NCBI GenBank assembly: GCA_910579305.1
Contig: CAJTTA010000018.1
Coordinates: forward strand, 1-39,618
Direction: 5' to 3'
DNA from: an uncultured Muribaculaceae bacterium
GTDB taxonomy: Bacteria > Bacteroidota > Bacteroidia > Bacteroidales > Muribaculaceae
DNA: 39,618 nucleotides
Part shown: one piece after another, positions 15,840 to 24,192 of the stretch
How the letters are laid out: each line of letters begins with the position of its first letter
How positions within the stretch are numbered: position 1 is the stretch's first letter
Made by a program: the position numbers and the translations under genes
Notes under the pieces: generated by a model
The model's input: the letters and a program-made list of their open reading frames with translations, nothing else
What the model was told of the DNA's origin: nothing
The model's database searches: none

Positions 15840-15881
15840 AATTGCAAATATTTGCAATTACAAAATATTTTTTTATCTTTG
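15840..15881 (+). promoter_or_regulatory. Full promoter with a 20-bp palindrome over the -33 box
   Basis: TTTG at 15851-15854 and TATCTTTG at 15874-15881 are 19 bases apart, a perfect Bacteroidetes promoter. AATTGCAAATATTTGCAATT (15840-15859) is a perfect 20-bp palindrome that covers the -33 box. The lipoprotein ATG lies 31 bases past the -7 box. The dyad is a likely operator. Confidence 0.75.
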
Positions 15882-15911
15882 TTACATAATTAACTCTAAA
15901 CCTAAACCAAT

Positions 15912-16508
15912 ATGAAAAAATTTTTAGCTTTCCTGATCCCCGTAATCCTGCTTGCGGCATGCAGCAGCGATGAGCCCGCCCCAATTAATGAAGGGACTGA
16001 CTTACCGGCAACATCCGTGAATAAACTACCCGGAAAAGAAGAATTCAACACTCTGGTGCATGGCAAGACATGGGCCTATGAGAGTTCCTGCTTTGTAGAT
16101 TCCCGTGGCAATATATTCAGCGCGGATATAATAGCACCCTGCACAGGCTCACCCTCAGCAATGTATTTCTCCGACCGCGGATGCCGCCGCGCCCTGGGCG
16201 GGTATGTGGGTATGCCCCCATACAGCGACTGGGCCACATGGGAATACGACACAACCGACGGAAAGATAATTTGGCACAATCACTCCTCAAAGGAATATGA
16301 TTTTTACCTCGAGTCTGTGTCAGAAAATGAAATGGTGGTACGCACTTCTTACGGAATACTCCAACGTAATCTCTATGAAGTCATACAAGGTACTGTAGAT
16401 GATTGCTTGCCTGAACAAGACACCGACTCCTACGAAAGAATTGTATTTAAAGTGCTTGATGAAGAAAAAGTAGAAAAATATTGGGCATCTTTCCCTGAAC
16501 GGAATTAA
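15912..16508 (+). CDS. Lipoprotein of unknown function
   Basis: A 198-aa exported lipoprotein. The signal peptide MKKFLAFLIPVILLAAC ends in lipobox LAAC, and the following SSDE run (acidic after the Cys) is the type linked to surface export in Bacteroidetes. The mature part has no recognised domain; it has many Trp and Tyr residues and a beta-rich pattern (KIIWHNHSSKEYDFYLESVSENEMVVRTSYG), reminiscent of lipocalin-like folds. It is a single-gene transcript between a strong, palindrome-covered promoter and a hairpin at 16570, so it is likely regulated. It diverges from the phage operon, which may be chance. Confidence 0.75.
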   Translation: MKKFLAFLIPVILLAACSSDEPAPINEGTDLPATSVNKLPGKEEFNTLVHGKTWAYESSCFVDSRGNIFSADIIAPCTGSPSAMYFSDRGCRRALGGYVGMPPYSDWATWEYDTTDGKIIWHNHSSKEYDFYLESVSENEMVVRTSYGILQRNLYEVIQGTVDDCLPEQDTDSYERIVFKVLDEEKVEKYWASFPERN

Positions 16509-16569
16509 GACCCCCTTCCACAATGTTTTGTTAACGGGATCTAAGCATCATTATACATAAATTGACCCC

Positions 16570-16609
16570 GAGACCTCACATCGCGAAAACAGCCGCGGCG
16601 TGAGGTCTC
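16570..16609. terminator. Hairpin after the lipoprotein gene
   Basis: GAGACCTCAC (16570-16579) pairs perfectly with GTGAGGTCTC (16600-16609). The loop is GC-rich and may pair further. The downstream T run is poor, so it is a weak terminator or a 3'-end stabiliser. Confidence 0.55.
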
Positions 16610-16689
16610 TCGATTAATATGTAAGACATCCTGTTTTATCTGCCCCGCTACATGTCGCAAAATCCCGAAGCAGAGGCAGAAAAACAAAT

Positions 16690-16721
16690 TTTGCGTTTTT
16701 TGCGTTTTTTTATTACCTTTG
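16690..16721 (+). promoter_or_regulatory. Promoter of the yqeY-serS region (TTTG-N20-TACCTTTG)
   Basis: TTTG at 16690-16693 and TACCTTTG at 16714-16721 are 20 bases apart. The yqeY ATG lies 32 bases downstream; serS follows that gene after 36 bases without another clear promoter, so both may share this one. Confidence 0.7.
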
Positions 16722-16753
16722 TGGGTTAATAGAATTATGTACTATTTTTAGCT

Positions 16754-17203
16754 ATGGATCTTTTTGACAAGATAAGCGATGACATACGCAAGGCTATGCT
16801 TGCGCGTGACCGTGTGAGACTCGAGGCTCTGCGCGGCGCAAAAAAGGAATTCCTCGAAGCAAAGACGGCTAAGGGTGCCGCCGGCGAGCTCCCCGATGAG
16901 AAGGCTGTGGCCATTATCACAAAGATGGTGAAGCAGCGCCGCGAAAGCGCCAAAATATATTCTGAAAACAATCGCCCCGAGCTGGCTGAGAACGAGCTTG
17001 CTGAGGCTGCTGTGCTCGAGGAATATCTCCCCGCACAGCTCTCTGCCGAAGAGCTTGAAGCCGAACTGCGCAAGATAATAGCCCTCACAGGAGCAACCTC
17101 CATGAAGGATATGGGAAAGGTGATGGGTGTGGCTTCTAAGTCGCTCGCAGGAAGAGCTGACGGCCGCGCGATCAACATGAAGGTAAAGGAGATGCTCTCC
17201 TGA
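16754..17203 (+). CDS. yqeY: GatB/YqeY domain protein
   Basis: A 149-aa protein of the YqeY family, which shares the C-terminal tail domain of the amidotransferase subunit GatB that binds tRNA. Helical N-terminal motif MDLFDKISDDIRKAMLARDRVRLEALRGAKKE, the KQRRESAKIYSENNRPELAENELAEAAVLEEYLPAQLS core and the final GRADGRAINMKVKEML are all standard. The length is the family norm. Exact function is not known; a role linked to tRNA or ribosome is inferred from the GatB link and from serS being next. Confidence 0.93.
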   Translation: MDLFDKISDDIRKAMLARDRVRLEALRGAKKEFLEAKTAKGAAGELPDEKAVAIITKMVKQRRESAKIYSENNRPELAENELAEAAVLEEYLPAQLSAEELEAELRKIIALTGATSMKDMGKVMGVASKSLAGRADGRAINMKVKEMLS

Positions 17204-17239
17204 AGAAACCTTAATAACAAACTATAAATCAGCAAGATA

Positions 17240-18511
17240 ATGCTTACACTCGCATCCATAAAGGAAAATCCGGAATATATCATAGAGCGGCTGGCCGTGA
17301 AGGGTTTCGACGGCCGGGCAGCCATAACCGAAGTGCTTGAGCTCGACGCCGAGCGCCGACGCCTGCAGCAGCGCTGCGACTCCGACAATTCGCGCCTGAA
17401 GCAGATGGCCGCTTCCATCGCCATGCACATGAAAAACGGCAACCGCGAGGAAGCCGAAAAGGCCAAGGCCGAGGTAGCATCCCTCAAACAGAGCACAAAG
17501 GGTCTGCAAGACCTGCTGGAGCAGGCGCAGGACAAGATGATTGAAATGCTCCTTTCCATCCCCAACACTCCATGCGAGGCGGTTCCTGCAGGCACCTGCG
17601 CCGCCGACAATGTGGTGGAAAAGACCGGTGGCACGATTCCCGAGCTTCCGGCCGACGCTCTCCCTCACTGGGAGCTGGCCCGCAAGTACAACATCATCGA
17701 CTGGGAACTCGGCGTGAAAGTAACAGGAGCCGGTTTCCCATTCTACATAGGTAAGGGGGCACGCCTGCAGCGTGCCCTGCAGCAGTTCTTCCTCGACGAG
17801 GCTTGGAAGGCCGGTTACATCGAGGTGGAGCCCCCCTTTGTAGTCAATGAAGACTCAGGCTACGGCACCGGACAGCTTCCCGACAAGGAGGGACAGATGT
17901 ATCACGTAGGTCTCGACGACCTATACCTCATTCCCACGGCCGAGGTGCCGGTGACCAACATCTACCGCGACGTGATAATCCCTCAGTCAGAGCTGCCTAA
18001 GAAGAACTGCGCATACTCCCCCTGCTGGCGCCGAGAGGCCGGTTCCTACGGCAAGGATGTGAGAGGGCTCAACCGCCTGCATCAGTTTGACAAAGTGGAG
18101 ATTGTGCGCATAGAGCGTCCCGAAGACTCCTACGCCGCTCTGGAGGAGATGAAGGATCATGTGCAGGGTCTGCTGGAAAAGCTCGGACTGCCATGGCACA
18201 TACTGCGTCTCTGCGGAGGCGACATGAGCTTCACCTCGGCAATCACGTTTGACTTTGAGGTATACTCCGCCGCACAGAAGCGCTGGCTTGAGGTAAGCTC
18301 CGTGAGCAACTTTGAGAGCTATCAGGCCAACCGCCTGAAATGCCGCTACCGCGACGCCGACAAGAAGATACACCTATGCCACACGCTCAACGGCTCCGCC
18401 CTGGCCCTGCCGCGCATCGTGGCCGCTCTGCTTGAGAATAATCAGACGCCCGAGGGAATCGTGATTCCCGAGTGCCTGCGCCGCTACACGGGATTCGACA
18501 TAATCAACTGA
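17240..18511 (+). CDS. serS: Serine--tRNA ligase
   Basis: A 423-aa class II synthetase that charges tRNA-Ser, and tRNA-Sec where present, with serine. The N-terminal 110 residues form the antiparallel coiled coil that grips the long variable arm (LELDAERRRLQQRCDSDNSRLKQMA, then a second helix). Class II motif 2 is SPCWRREAGSYGKDVRGLNRLHQFDKVE and motif 3 is LNGSALALPRIVAALLENNQ; TAEVPVTNIY forms the serine pocket region. Length is near that of E. coli SerRS. It follows yqeY after 36 bases. No T-box leader is seen, as expected for this phylum. Confidence 0.97.
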   Translation: MLTLASIKENPEYIIERLAVKGFDGRAAITEVLELDAERRRLQQRCDSDNSRLKQMAASIAMHMKNGNREEAEKAKAEVASLKQSTKGLQDLLEQAQDKMIEMLLSIPNTPCEAVPAGTCAADNVVEKTGGTIPELPADALPHWELARKYNIIDWELGVKVTGAGFPFYIGKGARLQRALQQFFLDEAWKAGYIEVEPPFVVNEDSGYGTGQLPDKEGQMYHVGLDDLYLIPTAEVPVTNIYRDVIIPQSELPKKNCAYSPCWRREAGSYGKDVRGLNRLHQFDKVEIVRIERPEDSYAALEEMKDHVQGLLEKLGLPWHILRLCGGDMSFTSAITFDFEVYSAAQKRWLEVSSVSNFESYQANRLKCRYRDADKKIHLCHTLNGSALALPRIVAALLENNQTPEGIVIPECLRRYTGFDIIN

Positions 18512-18576
18512 GCGCAGAGAGAGACATACACAGAGAGCATTCACCCGTTTACCAAACCTAAAAAACGCAATCAATT

Positions 18577-19353
18577 ATGAATCATTACACAAGCAAAGGC
18601 GAGAGAAAAGTGGAGATCCACGATCCTTCAGGCAAATGGAGCGAAATGACGCTGCTGCCGGAATGGGCCGAGGAATACTATGACGTATATACCGCCAAGA
18701 AACATGGCAAATGGGTGATGCTCAAGGCTTTGAAGAAGGAATATGCATCCGATCCCGTGTATCGGGACAAGCTGGAGCGCGAGTTTGAGACCCGCTACAA
18801 TCTGGCCCATCCCAATATCGTGATGGTCAACGACTATGAAGAGGTGCCCGGAGTGGGCATGGCAATGATCTTCGATGACGCCTACGGCTTCTCGCTCAGG
18901 CGCCTCATTGATGAGCACCGACTCACTCCGCGCATCATCCATCGCCTTGAGACACAGCTTCTCGATGCACTTGAGTACATACAGGAGCACCATGTGGTGC
19001 ACTATCCCATCACGCCCGACAATATCATTTTCACTGAATATAACGAAAACCTCAAGCTCCTCAACGTGGGCTACGACCAGAAGGATGAGCTATCCTCCCA
19101 GGACACGGCCGATGACATAAGGAGCTATGGAGAGCTTCTCAACGAGGTGCTCGACAATATGCCAGCCACTCTGCCACGCCTGCGCAAAGTGGCGAGAGTG
19201 GCGTCGGCCGCCGATCCCATAAGGCGCTACCGCTCTGTGGGCGACATGCGCATGGCCATAGAGAGAAAAAGCCCCGTGCTCATGTATGCCTGCATCTTCA
19301 CCTTCGTAGTGGCCATGACGGTGTTGGTGTGCTACCTGGCATGGCACGCCTGA
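18577..19353 (+). CDS. Membrane-anchored protein kinase-like protein, probable pseudokinase
   Basis: A 258-aa protein with a Ser/Thr kinase-like fold and one C-terminal membrane helix (residues 234-255). The N-lobe keeps the lysine (K50 in WVMLKALK) and the helix-C glutamate (E71). The catalytic loop, normally HRD, reads HYP (142-144) in VVHYPITPDNIIF, so the catalytic Asp is gone, while the Asn (N149) stays. The DFG site reads NVG (163-165), so the metal-binding Asp is also missing. This predicts nucleotide binding at most, not phosphotransfer. Topology places the kinase domain in the cytoplasm. It lies 65 bases after serS and 30 bases before the GNAT-like gene, so one transcript is likely. 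Confidence 0.85.
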   Translation: MNHYTSKGERKVEIHDPSGKWSEMTLLPEWAEEYYDVYTAKKHGKWVMLKALKKEYASDPVYRDKLEREFETRYNLAHPNIVMVNDYEEVPGVGMAMIFDDAYGFSLRRLIDEHRLTPRIIHRLETQLLDALEYIQEHHVVHYPITPDNIIFTEYNENLKLLNVGYDQKDELSSQDTADDIRSYGELLNEVLDNMPATLPRLRKVARVASAADPIRRYRSVGDMRMAIERKSPVLMYACIFTFVVAMTVLVCYLAWHA

Positions 19354-19383
19354 TCATTTCCACATCACATCACGCATCTATCG

Positions 19384-20517
19384 ATGATTTCCATAAGACA
19401 GATAAATCCCGACCGCGCATCGCTGCGCCGATTCACCCAGTTTCAGATAGACCTCTACAGGGACAACCCCTATTACGTGCCGCCTCTCATCTCCGACGAC
19501 GTCAACACGCTCATGCCCGGCAAGAATCCGGCTTTCGACTTCTGCGAGGCCGCTTACTTCATGGCCTGCGATGAACACGGACGCGAGCTGGGGCGCATAG
19601 CAGCCATAGTCAACCGGCAGGTGAATGAGAAGAACAATGAACGCGTATGCCGCTTCGGTTTCATTGACTTCATCGACGACCGCGCCGTGAGCGCCGCTCT
19701 GCTGGATGCAGTGGAAAAGTGGGCGCTTGAGCATGGTCTCGACTCTGTGGCAGGCCCGCTCGGATTTACCGATCTTGACCACGAAGGGATGCTCACCGAG
19801 GGCTTTGATGAGCTATCCACGATGGCCACAATATACAATTATCCCTATTATCCCGAACACCTCAAGGCTCTGGGATACACGAAAGGCAACGTGTGGCTGG
19901 AATATGTGATGGATGTGCCCGAGAAGATTCCGGAGAAGTATGACCGCATAGCCGAGATAGTGAAGAAGAAATTCGGCCTGAGAGTGCTCAAGTTCACTTC
20001 CCGCTCAAAGATAAAGAAGGAATACGGCCATGCCCTCTTCAATCTCATCAATGAGGCATATGCCGATCTCTACGGATATTCCACGCTCACCCCTCGCCAG
20101 ATAGACTACTATGTGGAGCAATACATAGGCCTGCTCAATCTTGATCTCGTCACGCTGGTGGTAGACCGCGAGGGGGCTCTTGTGGGTGTGGGCATATCCA
20201 TGCAGAGCATGAGCCGGGCGCTGCAGAAGTCGCGCGGCCGACTCTGGCCCATGGGCTGGTATCATCTTCTCAAGGGGCTAAAGGGGAAAAACGATCGCGT
20301 GGATCTGCTGCTCGTGGCCGTCAAGCCCGACTTTCAGAGCAAGGGAGTGAACGCACTCCTTTTCCAGGATCTCATCCCCCAGTATAACAAATATGGCTTC
20401 AAGTGGGCCGAGAGCAACCCTGAGATGGCCGAAAACACCAAGGTGCAGAGCCAGTGGGAGTATTTCTCCCGCCGCCAGCACCGCGCCCGGGCCGTCTTTA
20501 CCAAGAAGCTCAAGTGA
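19384..20517 (+). CDS. GNAT-like acetyltransferase-family protein
   Basis: A 377-aa conserved Bacteroidetes protein. Residues about 1-165 and 230-377 show two regions with the strand-helix pattern of Gcn5-related N-acetyltransferases; DLLLVAVKPDFQSKGVNALLFQDLIPQ near residue 300 matches motif A, with the acetyl-CoA binding Q/R-x-x-G-x-G/A step present as QSKGVN. The N-terminus FTQFQIDLYRDNPYYVPPLISDD is typical of the family. The substrate is unknown. It ends in a terminator (20547-20594). Confidence 0.75.
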   Translation: MISIRQINPDRASLRRFTQFQIDLYRDNPYYVPPLISDDVNTLMPGKNPAFDFCEAAYFMACDEHGRELGRIAAIVNRQVNEKNNERVCRFGFIDFIDDRAVSAALLDAVEKWALEHGLDSVAGPLGFTDLDHEGMLTEGFDELSTMATIYNYPYYPEHLKALGYTKGNVWLEYVMDVPEKIPEKYDRIAEIVKKKFGLRVLKFTSRSKIKKEYGHALFNLINEAYADLYGYSTLTPRQIDYYVEQYIGLLNLDLVTLVVDREGALVGVGISMQSMSRALQKSRGRLWPMGWYHLLKGLKGKNDRVDLLLVAVKPDFQSKGVNALLFQDLIPQYNKYGFKWAESNPEMAENTKVQSQWEYFSRRQHRARAVFTKKLK

Positions 20518-20546
20518 ACAATCGGCCTCCCGGAGGCGTAATAACT

Positions 20547-20594
20547 CTGAGGGGCATCAGGCTTATGCCGGCCCCGCAGGGTAATTATTTTTTT
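20547..20594 (+). terminator. Intrinsic terminator of the GNAT-like gene
   Basis: CTG-A-GGGGC (20547-20555) pairs with GCCCC-G-CAG (20571-20579), with further pairing inside the loop, followed by T7 at 20588-20594. Confidence 0.75.
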
Positions 20595-20603
20595 AACAGC
20601 GTC

Positions 20604-20611
20604 TTACCTTT
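20604..20611 (+). promoter_or_regulatory. Possible -7 element (TACCTTTA) touching the lipoprotein start
   Basis: TACCTTTA at 20604-20611 differs from the consensus only in the last base. It ends right before the ATG at 20612, so a start from it would give an RNA with almost no leader and would favour the second ATG at 20618. No -33 box at the right distance is seen. Confidence 0.35.
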
Positions 20612-21100
20612 ATGAATATGAAGAAACTTCTACCTCTGCTGCTCATGCTCCTCTCGCTGCCGGTGATGCTCACCTCCTGCGATGATGACAATTATTATTA
20701 CTCGGGCTACGACCAGTATCTCGTAGGCCAGTGGGAGCTTATCTATGCCGACGGACGTCCGGTCACGGGCTATGCCGTGAATTATCTCGATTTCTACTCC
20801 AACGGCACGGGCATATATTACTTCTATGAACACGGCCTCCCCTATAACATGGACATAGCCTGGGCCTCCGATATATGGGGTGACTCTTCGGTGCTCTATA
20901 TAAATTATGCCGACGGGACTTCGGTGAGCATGGACTACTGGTATAACTCCAATGCCACCCGCCTCTACACGTCCTGGTATTCGGGAGGCTACCGCCATGA
21001 ATATATCTACAGGCTCGTTAACGACTTCTCCTGGCCGGCTCCCGTGCGTCCTCTCGCTGATGAGGCTGAATCCTTCACCACTGTAGCACCCGGAAAATGA
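20612..21100 (+). CDS. Lipoprotein of unknown function, coupled to ksgA
   Basis: A 162-aa lipoprotein with signal MKKLLPLLLMLLSLPVMLTSC (lipobox LTSC) and an acidic DDD after the cysteine, the Bacteroidetes surface-export type. The mature part is rich in Tyr and Trp and beta-strand patterned (GQWELIYADGRPVTGYAVNYLDFYSNGTGIYYFYEHG), as in lipocalin-like DUFs. Two ATGs six bases apart can start it; 20618 gives the cleaner signal peptide. Its stop overlaps the ksgA start as ATGA, so ksgA is probably translated by coupling to it. Confidence 0.75.
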   Translation: MNMKKLLPLLLMLLSLPVMLTSCDDDNYYYSGYDQYLVGQWELIYADGRPVTGYAVNYLDFYSNGTGIYYFYEHGLPYNMDIAWASDIWGDSSVLYINYADGTSVSMDYWYNSNATRLYTSWYSGGYRHEYIYRLVNDFSWPAPVRPLADEAESFTTVAPGK

Positions 21101-21867
21101 GAGTAAAACCCAAGAAAGCCCTCGGCCAGCATTTCCTCACGGACATGAATGTGGCCTCCCGCATAGCCGACACGGTGGATGTGGAGCCTTACACCTCGCT
21201 GCCAATACTCGAGATAGGCCCTGGCACGGGTGTGCTCACACGGTTTCTCTTGCCAAAGGGCAGGGAGCTTAAGTGCGTGGAGCTTGACTCGGAGTCGGTG
21301 GAATATCTCCATAGAGAATACCCATCCCTGGGCGTGACCGAGGGTGATTTCCTCAAGATGGATCTGCATGAGTTGTATCACGGTGAATTCTGTCTTACAG
21401 GCAATTATCCTTACAACATCTCTTCGCAGATATTCTTCCGTCTGCTTGAATACCGGGAGCAGATACCGGTGTGCACCGGCATGCTGCAGCGGGAAGTGGC
21501 CGAGCGCATATGCGCCTCTCCCGGCACCAAGACCCGCGGCATTCTCTCGGTGCTTCTTCAGGCATGGTATAAATGCGAGTATCTCTTCACGGTGAGCGAG
21601 CATGTGTTCAATCCGCCTCCCAAGGTGAAGAGCGGCGTGATAAGGCTCGTGCGCAACGAAGTGAAATCGCTGGGATGTGATGAAGTCTTGTTCAAAAAAG
21701 TGGTGAAGACTTCTTTCGGCATGCGCCGAAAGACATTGCGCAATTCTTTGGGGCCGCTTATCCCTAAAGAGTCGCCTCTATGGAATGATCCCATACTCGC
21801 AGAGCGTCCCGAACGCCTGAGCGTGGAGCAGTTCATCTATCTCACCAAGAGCATACAGGGCATCTGA
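21097..21867 (+). CDS. rsmA: 16S rRNA (adenine1518/1519-N6)-dimethyltransferase KsgA
   Basis: A 256-aa SAM-dependent enzyme (KsgA) that dimethylates two adenines near the 3' end of 16S rRNA, a late check in small-subunit assembly. It has KKALGQHFLTD at the N-terminus, the SAM motif LEIGPGTGVLTRFLL, the acidic ECVELDSE-like strand, and the catalytic GNYPYNISSQIFF (N-x-x-Y type). C-terminal VRLVR and SFGMRRKTLRNSLG are typical. It shares a four-base start/stop overlap with the upstream lipoprotein gene. Confidence 0.96.
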   Translation: MRVKPKKALGQHFLTDMNVASRIADTVDVEPYTSLPILEIGPGTGVLTRFLLPKGRELKCVELDSESVEYLHREYPSLGVTEGDFLKMDLHELYHGEFCLTGNYPYNISSQIFFRLLEYREQIPVCTGMLQREVAERICASPGTKTRGILSVLLQAWYKCEYLFTVSEHVFNPPPKVKSGVIRLVRNEVKSLGCDEVLFKKVVKTSFGMRRKTLRNSLGPLIPKESPLWNDPILAERPERLSVEQFIYLTKSIQGI

Positions 21868-21900
21868 CCGTTTTTATAACTTTAATAATATAGAATTTCA

Positions 21901-21925
21901 GGTTCCGGATACATTTTCCGGAACC
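21901..21925. terminator. Hairpin between ksgA and the B3/B4 gene
   Basis: GGTTCCGGA (21901-21909) pairs perfectly with TCCGGAACC (21917-21925), loop of seven. No strong T run follows. It lies 13 bases before the ATG of the next gene, so it could end ksgA transcripts or control translation downstream. A TAACTTTA element lies near 21876. Confidence 0.45.
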
Positions 21926-21938
21926 TTACTTGCGTAAC

Positions 21939-22601
21939 ATGGATATAATAATAGGTGATGACATCCGTGAAGCCGCTCCCTCCCTGAGGGTGCTCGTGAT
22001 TGAGACACGCATCTCCAATTCCCCCACCACCGAGGCTGTGAAGGCTCTGATGAGGCAGACGGCCGGGCTCATAAAGGAGCATTATGCCCTGGCCGACATC
22101 AACGGCCGGCCAGGAATAGCGGCCACTCGCGCGGCATATAAGGCATGCGGCAAGGAGCCTAACCGCTATCGTCCTTCGCAGGAGCAGCTGTGCCGGCGCA
22201 TAGTGAGCGGCAAGGAGCTCTATTTTGTGAGCAATGTGGTGGATGTGATCAATGTGATCTCCATTCTGAGCGGCCATTCCATAGGGGGCTTCGATGCCGA
22301 CAGCATAGATGGGCCTTCGCTCACTCTGGGCATAGGGCGCCCCGGAGAGCCTTACGAGGGGATAGGACGCGGGCCGCTCAACATAGAGGGGATGCCTGTG
22401 TATCGCGACGCCACGGGGGGCGTGGGCACCCCTACTTCCGACAATGAGCGCACAAAGACCTCGCTCTCTACCTCGCGCCTGCTCATGTGTGTGAACATGT
22501 ATGGCGAGGAGATGGGAGCCGATGAGGTGACGGAACTATCGCGCAAGCTCCTCAAGACCCATTGCGGAGCCGAAGACTTCAGCGCCCGGATCGTGAACTA
22601 A
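21939..22601 (+). CDS. B3/B4 domain protein (PheRS beta-like editing fold)
   Basis: A 220-aa protein with the B3/B4 domain found in the beta subunit of phenylalanyl-tRNA synthetase, where it edits Tyr-tRNA. The core RAAYKACGKEPNRYRPSQEQLCRRIVSGKELYFVSNVVDVINVISI, then SIGGFD, LGIGRPGE, GPLNIEGMPVYRD and GTPTSDNERTK, is strongly conserved in stand-alone members. These free-standing proteins have been proposed as trans-editing factors or stress proteins. I chose the ATG at 21939 over the TTG at 21930. Its end overlaps the convergent membrane protein gene by four bases. Confidence 0.9.
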   Translation: MDIIIGDDIREAAPSLRVLVIETRISNSPTTEAVKALMRQTAGLIKEHYALADINGRPGIAATRAAYKACGKEPNRYRPSQEQLCRRIVSGKELYFVSNVVDVINVISILSGHSIGGFDADSIDGPSLTLGIGRPGEPYEGIGRGPLNIEGMPVYRDATGGVGTPTSDNERTKTSLSTSRLLMCVNMYGEEMGADEVTELSRKLLKTHCGAEDFSARIVN

Positions 22602-24175
22602 TAGCTCAGGGTATCTATTCTCTCCACATGAAAGCCGAGCAGCGAGCGGGCATATAGAAGCGGACGGCACACCCATTCTCCGGGAGCCGTCTGCACGCTT
22701 TCTATCTGCACGCACTGGCTCATAGTAGATGGAAAGAGCCGGCGCGGAAGAGCGTAGAGAGGATTAAGCGCTGCGCCGGTGCACGATGCTGAATGGGTGT
22801 AGATGGCACGCGTTAGCGGGCGCGGGGAAATGAAATTATAGGCGCTGCCGCGCGCTCCGGCAGTTCCTTCAATCGCAGGAAGATCAGAGAGAGTCCTGCC
22901 CCGCCAGGCAGCGGGCAGAACGGCAAAGGCGCGGCGGTCGTCGCGGAATACTTCGGCCTGAATGTTGGCCCGTATGGTCTGATTGCCGTTCACATGGCTC
23001 ACCGTGAGCAGCAACGGCCACGGCAGCTCATCGGGCTGCAGCAGATCCATATATATGACTTTGTCTGCTCCGGCCTTGAGTGCGGCAATAAGTGCATCGC
23101 GCTCGCAGGAGGCATAATATTGCCATGCACACAGCCATACGCCCCACGTTGTCATTAAGAGGAGAAGTGCCGCCGCCAGGGAGGCCTTTAGGCGTCGGCT
23201 CATGACGGGTCTTACACAGGAGAATATCAAAGATATGGCCAGAGTCATGGGCAGCCATAGAGCACGTCCCCCCTGCCTGGAGAAGATTCCTATGGCTATT
23301 CCTGCAAGAATGATGACCCATATGGCTCCTTCCCTGCTGCCTAATTCATGCCGCAGCAACAAGCGGAAGAGTGCCGGAAGCGCCGCAAGCCATATTATGA
23401 AGAGTCGCACTCCTATGATGTAGCTGAAGAAGTTGCCGGCATACTCTGTCTCTGTCCGTGCGCCGGCAAGCGCATGTATCCCCGGACTCAGAAGAGGAAT
23501 AAGTGAAAACAGAATATATATGCATAGGGGGGGTAGATTTATGTGATTTCTTCGCTTCCATGCAATAAATATCATGCCTGCATCCATGGCCGCGCCCATT
23601 CCCTCATGCATCATGGCAGCTGAGGCGCCAAGCAGACACATCGCCGGGAGGGGAATCCGCCGGGAGGGGTGCAGAAGCAGTGATAGAAACAGGAGGTTGA
23701 GGGCGGAACTCCACACATAGTTGACATAGTAGCACTCGGAGGCGAGATTCTCATGCCATGGAAGCACTATCCAGACGCAGCATGCGGCAAGAATCACTGC
23801 GAGATAATGGCTCTTCCATCCCACTCCGAAGGCCAGGCGCATCATGGATGCGAGCATGAGCGCGAAAGCCAGGGCATGAAGCAGGGAGCGGAGCAGAGGC
23901 GGGAGCAGATGAAGGGTGAAGGCGAGCATATTGGCAAGGCGGCCGTTGACGGCCATGTAATGCCCGGCGAATGCCTCAGGCAGGAGGGAGCAACTGTCGA
24001 GGCGCGGCCCTGCGCAGTTGAAAAACTGCGCCTCATCACCTGCCTTCACGGGGATGTGGGAATAAGGGAAGTCATCGGCCCAGCCGAAACCCGAGGCTAT
24101 GTTGCAATGCATCCACACCCCTGCCACAAGCCCTGAGAGCAGAAGCAGGAGTGCGGATGCATGACGGGAAGACAT
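22598..24175 (-). CDS. Polytopic membrane protein, DUF6056-like
   Basis: A 525-aa membrane protein with about ten hydrophobic helices in the first 350 residues and a soluble C-terminal part of about 170 residues. Key motifs: DD at 34-35, NGRL at 77-80, VLPWHENLASECYYVNYVW at 138-156 and MHEGMGAAMD at 189-198. These motifs and the ending FHVERIDTLSY recur in the 595-aa protein at 34162, so the two are paralogues. The layout (acidic pair in the first periplasmic loop, many helices, C-terminal domain) resembles GT-C glycosyltransferases, but that is inference. It starts 17 bases after the PorZ-like gene ends and probably shares its transcript. Confidence 0.75.
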   Translation of the reverse strand: MSSRHASALLLLLSGLVAGVWMHCNIASGFGWADDFPYSHIPVKAGDEAQFFNCAGPRLDSCSLLPEAFAGHYMAVNGRLANMLAFTLHLLPPLLRSLLHALAFALMLASMMRLAFGVGWKSHYLAVILAACCVWIVLPWHENLASECYYVNYVWSSALNLLFLSLLLHPSRRIPLPAMCLLGASAAMMHEGMGAAMDAGMIFIAWKRRNHINLPPLCIYILFSLIPLLSPGIHALAGARTETEYAGNFFSYIIGVRLFIIWLAALPALFRLLLRHELGSREGAIWVIILAGIAIGIFSRQGGRALWLPMTLAISLIFSCVRPVMSRRLKASLAAALLLLMTTWGVWLCAWQYYASCERDALIAALKAGADKVIYMDLLQPDELPWPLLLTVSHVNGNQTIRANIQAEVFRDDRRAFAVLPAAWRGRTLSDLPAIEGTAGARGSAYNFISPRPLTRAIYTHSASCTGAALNPLYALPRRLFPSTMSQCVQIESVQTAPGEWVCRPLLYARSLLGFHVERIDTLSY

Positions 24176-24192
24176 ATGTGCCTGCGCGGGAA

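Larger units (their letters stand above)
15415..15911. other. 497-bp AT-rich divergent regulatory region
   Basis: No gene is supported here. It lies between the capsid-like gene (-) and a lipoprotein gene (+). It holds a minus -7 element at 15465-15472, a 14-bp palindrome at 15479-15492, an inverted repeat ATTACA-G-TGTAAT near 15522, an 18-bp direct repeat (15751-15768 and 15773-15790) and a 20-bp palindrome over the plus promoter. The middle part is very rich in A and T. Confidence 0.7.

Noticed and set aside
15760..15984. 74-aa minus-strand frame in the AT-rich divergent region
   Set aside because: Its start lies inside the lipoprotein signal sequence and its body is low-complexity AT-rich DNA.
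16735..17634. 299-aa minus-strand frame across yqeY and serS
   Set aside because: Ser/Ala-rich antisense shadow that spans two certain genes and their gap.
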